Shown here: piece by piece, positions 43,555 to 49,652 of the stretch
Layout: every line of letters begins with the position of its first letter
Numbering within the stretch: position 1 is the stretch's first letter
Assembly: GCA_945861535.1 (NCBI GenBank)
Contig: CAMAUZ010000061.1
Location: 1 to 49,652 of the forward strand
Source of the DNA: Akkermansia muciniphila
GTDB lineage: Bacteria; Verrucomicrobiota; Verrucomicrobiia; Limisphaerales; BJHT01
Direction of reading: 5' to 3'
Length of the DNA: 49,652 nucleotides
Notes under the pieces: generated by a model
Seen by the model: only the letters and a program-made list of their open reading frames with translations
The model's database searches: none
Told to the model about the DNA's origin: nothing
Translations under genes and position numbers: made by a program

Positions 43555-43740
43555 CGTTGCGTAAGTTCGTGCCGGGACTGCGGTACCAAGCAGCGCGTCC
43601 GTCTCCCTCGCCCCGTGAGGCACGAACGGGGAGAGGGCCGGGGAGAGGGGTGCTTCACTACTGCGAGCGGCCCGATATTGCAGAGCGCCTCCTCTCCCCG
43701 CCCCTCTCCTCCGTTCCGAACGGAGGAGAGGGAGCCAGAG
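43555..43740. repeat. Dispersed repeat, copy 2 of 2 (with 14-bp-arm hairpin)
   Basis: This is the second copy of the element at 43161-43347: CGTTGCGTAAGTTCGTGCCG at the start, CTCCCTCGCCCCGTGAGGCA inside, and the same AACGGAGGAGAGGG hairpin at the end. The middles differ, so the copies are not a fresh tandem duplication. Confidence 0.85.
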
Positions 43741-43923
43741 GCCCCAGTGCGGACTGCACGGACTTTCGCAAAGACTGATATGTGCGCCATTGCGGTCATC
43801 ATCGGATTGGGCATGGCGGCGGAGTGTGCCGGAAGAAGCGGGGAAAGGAATTCCGAATTCTCCGGGACCAGGGAGGAAGCGCGCAATGGCGAGTTGGGTT
43901 AACGAGTGCGGGCTTGGCGAAGC

Positions 43924-46900
43924 TCACGGCTGGCGCAGGAGTTCGAGGCGGTCGAACCACGCGTCGCCGCCGAGGGCGGTGGGGGCGAGGCCGGTGAGGG
44001 TGGTGTTGCCGCTGTCCTTCCACAAATCGAGCGTGATGGTGTCCCAGTCGCGTGGGGGCTTGGGGCTGACTTCGCGGGCCTGCCAGCCCGAGGTGTTGCG
44101 GCCGGCGAAGTAGCGACCGGTGGCGTCGTCGGCCTTGGGCCATTGGCCGGCGCGGGCGAGTTCGATCATCACGCCCGCGCCGCTCGCGCGCCAGGTGAGG
44201 CGCAGGTAGCGGAATTCGTTCGGCGCGATGGGGCGCTCGACGATGCGGTAGTTCCAGCCGGGCAGTTGTTTGCTGGCGCGCTGCGGGGGCGTGATGTGGA
44301 GGCAGAGTTTTCCGAAAGCCGCGCCGGAGCTCTCGATGGTGGCGGTGCCGGATTCCTCGGTGAGCAGCGCGGCGAAACCCGGCTCCTCATCGAAGAGCAC
44401 GGTGCGCTGGCCGGTGTCCGCTTTCAGATTGCTGCGCAGCCAGGTGAGCAGGCTCGCGAGGTCGGCGGGCGTGAGGCTCTCGGCGTAGGAGGGCACGAGC
44501 GAGGCGGCGAGGCGGTGGACGCCGGTGATGTCTTTGCGCAACAAGACCTGCTCGACGCCGTTGGGTTGTGCGAGCGTGAGGCTGGTCGCGGCGTCGTCCT
44601 TGAGCAGGCCGACGGCGGGCGCGCCGCCCTGGGTTTCGACGAGCGTGGTTTCGTAACCGGGGCGGATGCGTTCGTTTGGCAGTAGGACGTGACGCACGAG
44701 AGTCTCCTCGGCGACCCCGAGTTCACCCAATAAATCCGGGCCGAAATGATGGCCTTCCTCGCCGATGCGATGGCAGGTGGCGCAGGCGAGCGTGAAGACT
44801 TCGTGACCGCGCTTGGCGTCGCGCGGGCCGTTGAGCGCGGCGACAAATTTGCGGAAAGTCGCTTCGCTGACCTCCATCGCGGGCGGCAGCGAACTGGCGG
44901 GCGCAAGACCCTCGGTGTCGGGCGGACTCGCGGCGAAGGTCTCCTCGAGTGAGCGCGCGGCGGAGCGCACGGGGGCGAGCGGACTGGCGGCGAGCGTGGC
45001 GAGGGTCTTGCGCGCGGCGGCGTCGGCGAGGGGTTTGCGCGGGGCGTTCTTGCGACCTTTGGCGAGGGCGTTGAGCACGGCGGCTTGGGCGTCGGGCTTC
45101 GCGGTGGCGACGAGCGTGAGGGTGCGGGCGAGTTCGGATTCGTCGCGGCGGGCGGCGACGGACTGGGCGAGCGAGGCGAGGAGTGGCGCGGCGTTGCCGG
45201 GTTCGCGGAGGAGTTCGGTGAGCATCTCGGCACCGCGACCGGAGAGGGAGGAGAGGATGGCGGCATCCATCCAGCGGATGCTGAGGCGTTCGCGGGCGAG
45301 GCGGGCGAGCATCGCGAAGGCGCGCGGGTCGCGGGCTTCGCCGAGGCTGAGGGCGAATTGAATCAGCACGCGCGGGTCCTGCTCGGCGGCCGCGGCGGCG
45401 AGCGTGGCGTCGAGCAGGGCGCGGCCGTCGTCGGTGGCGAACCAGCGGTCGGCGATTTGCAGCGCGTGGACGCGCACGCTGGCGGCGGCGTGGCTGACGA
45501 ACGGGAGCAGGTCGGCGGGCGTGGCGACGCCGAGCTGATCGAGCGTGCGCAGGGCGGTGATGAGCGTGGTGGGTTCGGCGTTTTTCGTGGCGAGCAATTC
45601 GCGCAGTGCGGGGGCGGCCTCACTTTCGGAGCGCCGAGAATTGCTCGGCACGGCGGGCGGGTTCTGGCCGAGCAATGCTCGGCGCTCCGTCTCGCGTTCG
45701 ACAAGCAGGCGTTGCGCGGTCTGGCGACGCCACAGGAGCGGGCTGGCGCATTCGCGGGCGAGCGCGGGCGCGTCGAGTTTGCCCAGGTCGAACGTCGGCG
45801 CGGCGGGTGCATCGCGGTGCGTGAGGCGGTAGATGCGGCCGCGGTCGTGGCCGGCGTAGAGGCCGTATTGCTGTTGGAGATGGCGCGGGATGGCCGAGTA
45901 GTCCTCGATGATTTCCCGGTAGTAATCGACGACCCAAATCGCGCCGTCCGGGCCGTGCAGCAGGTGCATGGGATGGCTCCATTGGTCGGTCGTCGCGGCG
46001 AACTCGGATTTCTCCTCGTTCGGGGCGCGGCGGAGTTTCAGCGCGGAGCCGTCGGCCTCGATGAGCGCGCGATGGATGATGTTGCCCGAGGGTTCGCAGG
46101 CGAAGTAGTGGCCGTGCAGGCCCGGCAACGCGCGGTCCTGATACACGAGCGGGCCGCACGCGGAGGTGAACCAGCCGTCGGCCTCGCTCTCGGCCGCGCC
46201 GTAGCGGCTGGCGTAATATTTGAAATAGGCCGGGTCGTCCGCGCGCTTCTGCCGCCACGGATGCGGCTTCGAGAGCGAGTAGGCGCGGCGGTCGCCGGTG
46301 GGGGCTTCGAGGCCCGACGCGCCGGTGTCGGGATTGCGGACGAGATAACGCCACGGCAGCGGCGCGACGTAAATGCCCTGCGACGTGGTGGTCGTGACGA
46401 AGCGGTCGCCGCTCTCGGTGAACGCGAAGCCAAACGTGTGCGTGCTGCCGGTGACGGGTTCGATGGCGCTGCCGTCGGGGCGGATGCGGAAGTCGGTGCC
46501 CGGCAGCGTCACGGGCTTGGCGAGTTTCGGGCCGGTGATGGGACCGCCGTTCCAGCCGCGCCCGAAATAAATCCAGCCGTCCGCGCCCCATTGCGGCGCG
46601 TTGATGCCGCGCTCGAGTTCGCCCGTGCCGAAGCCGGTGAAGAGAATTTCACGCACCTCGGCCTTCCCATCGCCGTCGCGGTCCGCGAGAAAAATAATGT
46701 GCGGCGCACACGCGACGATCACGCCGCCCCGCGCGGGCACCAGGCCGTAGGCGGGCGGGAGGTTCGTGGCCCACACGTCCATCGTGTCCATGCGGCCGTC
46801 GCCGTTGGTGTCGCGCAGGACCTTGACGGTGCCGAAGGTGCCTTTGTCGGCGGCGTGCTTGAACTTCGCGTCGGCCTGCACGCGCCGCACCTGGGTGTCG

Positions 46901-47196
46901 AGCTTGCCGGTTTTGTTCAGCTCCTCGATGTCGAGCTGGCCCGCGAGATTATAGCCGTGCAGTTCGCTCACGAACATCCGCCCGCGCTCGTCCCAGCAGA
47001 TGCCCGAGGGCGACGCGAGCAACGGCTCACTCGCGATGATCTCCATTCGGAAACCCTCGGGCACCTTGAACGCGGCGGCGCTCTGCTCCGGCGTGCGCGG
47101 CTTCGGCGCATCGGTGGGCTGGGGGATTTGCGCGCGGACGTTTCCGACCGCGAACAGGGCGAGGGCGCAGGCGAGCAGGAGGGATGGGGGTTTCAT
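43924..47196 (-). CDS. Secreted propeller/HEAT/cytochrome c-type heme-binding protein
   Basis: This 1090-residue protein belongs to the PVC-type membrane-bound dehydrogenase/heme-binding group. After a signal peptide (MKPPSLLLACALALFAVGNV) comes a sugar-dehydrogenase-like propeller at about 30-450 (FKVPEGFRMEIIASEPLLAS, GICWDERGRMFVSELHGYN, AIWVVDYYREIIEDYSAIPR). HEAT-like helical repeats follow to about 780, then a cytochrome c motif, Cys805-x-x-Cys808-His809 (FTLACATCHRIGEEGHHFGP), with PDLLGELGV and the LVPSYAESLTPADLASLLTW end of the family. A C-terminal domain of about 150 residues (TALGGDAWFDRLELL) resembles a concanavalin-like binding module. The substrate is unknown. A palindromic repeat is translated in frame near residues 503-523. 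Confidence 0.9.
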   Translation of the reverse strand: MKPPSLLLACALALFAVGNVRAQIPQPTDAPKPRTPEQSAAAFKVPEGFRMEIIASEPLLASPSGICWDERGRMFVSELHGYNLAGQLDIEELNKTGKLDTQVRRVQADAKFKHAADKGTFGTVKVLRDTNGDGRMDTMDVWATNLPPAYGLVPARGGVIVACAPHIIFLADRDGDGKAEVREILFTGFGTGELERGINAPQWGADGWIYFGRGWNGGPITGPKLAKPVTLPGTDFRIRPDGSAIEPVTGSTHTFGFAFTESGDRFVTTTTSQGIYVAPLPWRYLVRNPDTGASGLEAPTGDRRAYSLSKPHPWRQKRADDPAYFKYYASRYGAAESEADGWFTSACGPLVYQDRALPGLHGHYFACEPSGNIIHRALIEADGSALKLRRAPNEEKSEFAATTDQWSHPMHLLHGPDGAIWVVDYYREIIEDYSAIPRHLQQQYGLYAGHDRGRIYRLTHRDAPAAPTFDLGKLDAPALARECASPLLWRRQTAQRLLVERETERRALLGQNPPAVPSNSRRSESEAAPALRELLATKNAEPTTLITALRTLDQLGVATPADLLPFVSHAAASVRVHALQIADRWFATDDGRALLDATLAAAAAEQDPRVLIQFALSLGEARDPRAFAMLARLARERLSIRWMDAAILSSLSGRGAEMLTELLREPGNAAPLLASLAQSVAARRDESELARTLTLVATAKPDAQAAVLNALAKGRKNAPRKPLADAAARKTLATLAASPLAPVRSAARSLEETFAASPPDTEGLAPASSLPPAMEVSEATFRKFVAALNGPRDAKRGHEVFTLACATCHRIGEEGHHFGPDLLGELGVAEETLVRHVLLPNERIRPGYETTLVETQGGAPAVGLLKDDAATSLTLAQPNGVEQVLLRKDITGVHRLAASLVPSYAESLTPADLASLLTWLRSNLKADTGQRTVLFDEEPGFAALLTEESGTATIESSGAAFGKLCLHITPPQRASKQLPGWNYRIVERPIAPNEFRYLRLTWRASGAGVMIELARAGQWPKADDATGRYFAGRNTSGWQAREVSPKPPRDWDTITLDLWKDSGNTTLTGLAPTALGGDAWFDRLELLRQP
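45628..45689. repeat. Palindromic pair inserted in frame in the heme-binding protein gene
   Basis: CGGAGCGCCGAGAATTGCTC faces GAGCAATGCTCGGCGCTCCG, inverted copies with one or two changes across about 20 bases. This is the same element type as 22889-22957. It is read through as ERRALLGQNPPAVPSNSRRS in the protein, in the segment between the propeller and the HEAT repeats. Confidence 0.85.
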
Positions 47197-47233
47197 GGTG
47201 GGTGGCGGTTTGGACGGAGATTCAGGACAAGGA

Positions 47234-49627
47234 TCAGGGTGTGCGCGGCTTTTCGTTTTGGCCAGGAGTGGCTGCGGTTTGCCCCAGATCGCGCAGCACG
47301 GCAAACGGCGGCTCGTAGGCGTTGGCGCCGCCTTCGCGCGAGGTGAAGAAGTTGAAGAGGTAGATGCCGTTCGCACCGGACTTGAGCAATTGCGTCGCGG
47401 CGTGGCGGTATTCGTCGGCGCTCAGATTCTTCTGGGCGCCGGTCTTGGTGCATTCGATGCCGCCATAGATGGGAACGCTCGGAATGGCCTGTTTCCATTG
47501 GGCGATGGGCAGGTCGCCGCGCTCGTGCAGGAACTCGGAGACGGCGACGAAATCCACCCAGCCGCGTTGCACCCACGCGGGCACGTCGCAGCCGAGTTGG
47601 CGCGCGGTGGCGGGCGTGGGCGGGGTGCGGCCGTAGTTCGAGGGCGGGCGCACGGAGAGGACGAGGCGGCGGCCGCGCTCGCGTCCGACCGTGTCGAGCA
47701 TCGCGCGGACGCGTTCGACGAGGGCGTTCATCTTGGCGACGCGCTCGTCGGTGGTGCCGTCTTTGAAAAAGGTGGGGAAGCGGTTGAAGTCGAGTTCGAG
47801 GCCGTCGCTGTCGTAGCGACGCACGGCTTCTTCGAGGAGCCGGAAGATGTGGTCGCGCACCTCGTCCCGGCCGAAGTCCAGTGCGCCTTTGCCGCGATAG
47901 CGCTGGGTGCCGAGCCGCCATTCAGGGTGGTCCACCTGAAACTGGGTGCGGAGGAAGTCGTCGCCGTGGTCGTCGTTCATCCGGAACGTCAGCAGGGCTT
48001 CGCACCCGCGGCGTTTCGCTTCGGCCAGCATGATGGCGTAGGGGTCCATCCCGGCGGCGAAGAAGGTTTTCAAGTTTTCGAACCGCTGCTTTTCCGAGGC
48101 CGGCCACTTCGCGCGCTCCTCGGGCGTGGAGAGTGTGCCGCGCATCGTGCCGACCTGGGTGGGGTAATACATGACCTGCGCGTTGACGCAGACCAGCACG
48201 GTGTCCACGCGGCTGCCGTCGTGGGCGACTTCCTCGATGAGGCGCTTCACGTCGTCCACGTTCACAGCAACGGGGCCTTTGCTGTTGGCCTTGGTGGTGA
48301 GGCAGGAGTCACCATCGAAGTTGTAGAGGACGCGGCGGGTGCGGGGTGCGGCGGCAGAACCGGCCGGCTCGCGATCCGCGGTGACTCGCCGCACCACGAT
48401 GGCCTTGCGGGGGCGGCCCTGTTCGTCAGGCCACTTGAAGTCCGAGTGCGCGACCAGCAAGCTGCGTTCATCCAGCGGCACCATCCGCGTGTAGCCGCAC
48501 GAATGGGCTGACACGTTCGAGGCCGCGCCGGCAATGAGCGGCAGCATCGCCGACCAAGTGCGGGCCGCCGCATCCTGGGCAAAGGCGAGTTGAACGCCCG
48601 GACGCCCAAACGAGGCGGCCACGACCCCGTTGCCGAGGCGCAGGGTTTGCGGCATGACGCCGAAGGGGAAAAGCTCGCGGGTGGGTTCCCAAGTCAGGCC
48701 ACCGTCGCGTGAGTGCGTCATCAACAAGGGTAGTTGGCGGTGATCCGTGGTGCGGATCAGGCAGGTCAGCTCACCTGCTCCCGTGACCACGAGGCTGGGT
48801 TCGCCCACCATTGTGTTGCCCGTCGGATCGTGCGCGATCAATCCGTGGCGCCGCCACTGGTGCCCGTTGTCATCGGACACCATGCACCAGGCTGAGTAGT
48901 TCTTCGGCACCGAGCTGTCGGGCAGCCGATGCCCGAGGTGGTAGCTTGCGTAGAAGAGCCGGTCGCCGAGGCGTGCCACAGCGTTGTCGAGGTAGGGGCG
49001 CGAGAAGACAAAATCATTCTTCGGGCTGCTCACGAGCGCATCGGTGGTGTCCCACTCGGTCGTTTCGCGCCGCCACGCCCGTTCCTTGGGCAGCCAGCGC
49101 AGCGCCGGGATGCGACCGATGAACTCGCGCACCCGCGGCGGGCAGTCAGCCAACTGAAACTGCAGCACTTCGCCGTAAGCGTTGAACCGGGCGACCGGCT
49201 CCGGAAGCTGCAGCCGCTCGCGCACAATTCCCAGTCCGGGCGACATCGGCACGCAGATGAACTCGCCGTCGCGCACGGACGACACCACCGAATGCGACAC
49301 CGCCAGCAAGGGATCCTCAGGCTGGGCCTTGGCCCAGGTGCGGCCTTGATCCGTCGAGACGAAGGCCGGCCCCGGATGGCCATACGCATCGCCGCGATCA
49401 TCCGAGGCGTTGTAGGTGAGCCACAAGCGGCCATCTGGCAGACGCGACAAGGCCGGGAATTGATGGTGCCCCCACCGTTGCTCTCCCGGGGCTCCGAGCG
49501 CGACGAGCACGGGCGGGGACAGCGTGACGGTGACGTTGCCCAGACGGACGCGGTTGGTTTCGCTAGCCAACGGGTCCGCGCCGAAGATGAGGCCACACGT
49601 CGCAAGCAGGAACAGCAAGGATTTCAT
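47234..49627 (-). CDS. Secreted fusion of sialidase-like propeller and TIM-barrel glycosidase-like domain
   Basis: The 797-residue product has a signal peptide (MKSLLFLLATCGLIFGA). The N-terminal half looks like an exo-sialidase/BNR propeller with Asp-box motifs: STDQGRTW, SDDNGHQW, SRDGGLTW. The C-terminal half, from about residue 440, resembles a TIM-barrel glycosidase-like domain (VDTVLVCVNAQVMYYP, EALLTFRMNDDHGDDFLR, YDSDGLELDFNRFPTFF, DFVAVSEFLHERG, GANGIYLFNFFTSREGG); the acidic GLELDF strand end is a possible active site. It starts 25 bases from the window edge. The stop is 37 bases before the heme-binding protein start, so the two are probably co-transcribed. Substrate and activity are not shown. 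Confidence 0.82.
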   Translation of the reverse strand: MKSLLFLLATCGLIFGADPLASETNRVRLGNVTVTLSPPVLVALGAPGEQRWGHHQFPALSRLPDGRLWLTYNASDDRGDAYGHPGPAFVSTDQGRTWAKAQPEDPLLAVSHSVVSSVRDGEFICVPMSPGLGIVRERLQLPEPVARFNAYGEVLQFQLADCPPRVREFIGRIPALRWLPKERAWRRETTEWDTTDALVSSPKNDFVFSRPYLDNAVARLGDRLFYASYHLGHRLPDSSVPKNYSAWCMVSDDNGHQWRRHGLIAHDPTGNTMVGEPSLVVTGAGELTCLIRTTDHRQLPLLMTHSRDGGLTWEPTRELFPFGVMPQTLRLGNGVVAASFGRPGVQLAFAQDAAARTWSAMLPLIAGAASNVSAHSCGYTRMVPLDERSLLVAHSDFKWPDEQGRPRKAIVVRRVTADREPAGSAAAPRTRRVLYNFDGDSCLTTKANSKGPVAVNVDDVKRLIEEVAHDGSRVDTVLVCVNAQVMYYPTQVGTMRGTLSTPEERAKWPASEKQRFENLKTFFAAGMDPYAIMLAEAKRRGCEALLTFRMNDDHGDDFLRTQFQVDHPEWRLGTQRYRGKGALDFGRDEVRDHIFRLLEEAVRRYDSDGLELDFNRFPTFFKDGTTDERVAKMNALVERVRAMLDTVGRERGRRLVLSVRPPSNYGRTPPTPATARQLGCDVPAWVQRGWVDFVAVSEFLHERGDLPIAQWKQAIPSVPIYGGIECTKTGAQKNLSADEYRHAATQLLKSGANGIYLFNFFTSREGGANAYEPPFAVLRDLGQTAATPGQNEKPRTP

Positions 49628-49652
49628 GGGAAGTAGAGGAGTTCAGGGCTTG

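Noticed and set aside
42918-43740. The repeat cluster as a CRISPR array
   Set aside because: Elements are long, palindromic, of three types and irregularly spaced.
42843-43886. A 347-codon open frame on the minus strand
   Set aside because: It is built from the repeat cluster (for example GSLSSVRNGGEG twice), has no domain or good start, and is a known kind of false gene in repeat-rich genomes.

Overview
The window looks like a chromosomal segment of a high-GC member of the Verrucomicrobiota (PVC superphylum). The pointers are a DUF1501 Tat protein, a very large DUF1549/DUF1553 cytochrome-type protein, a heme-binding dehydrogenase-like propeller protein, an H-x-DG type pseudopilin, and many short palindromic intergenic elements. 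Lineage is inferred from family content only. No rRNA and no CRISPR array is visible.

Layout. 1-6553 (minus): a type III-B CRISPR effector operon, cas10/cmr2-cmr3-cmr4-cmr5-cmr6, with cmr6 cut by the window edge; the Cas10 HD and GGDD motifs are intact. 6790-7985 (plus, divergent): a Rossmann (TrkA-N-like) plus RyR-domain gene broken by a one-base frameshift, a candidate nucleotide-sensing accessory. 8309-8382: tRNA-Gly(CCC). 8574-15668: DUF1501 protein, a sugar-nucleotide epimerase and a giant DUF1549/DUF1553 protein. 15908-27506 (minus): a five-gene envelope operon (TPR-STN protein, TPR protein, ExbB, ExbD, membrane-anchored toroid protein), which resembles a TonB/Tol-like energised system with unusual partners.

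27862-32804 (plus): the DNA-maintenance group dnaX-ybaB-(two small hypothetical genes)-recR, then a HAD phosphatase. 33271-39799: a pseudopilin, a 1392-residue secreted glycosidase-like protein and a secreted beta-propeller protein. 39823-43923: an island-like segment with a remnant gene 3' end, an LRR-Roc-COR-TIR protein (candidate immune or signalling protein) and a dense cluster of palindromic repeats. 43924-49627 (minus): a propeller/HEAT/cytochrome c protein and a sialidase-like/TIM-barrel fusion.

Two themes stand out. First, possible immunity: a cyclic-oligoadenylate-competent type III-B complex beside a RyR gene, and a separate LRR-Roc-COR-TIR protein. Second, palindromic MITE-like elements that have entered reading frames: they add codons to exbB and to the HEAT/cytochrome gene, and supply the apparent start codon of a TPR gene.
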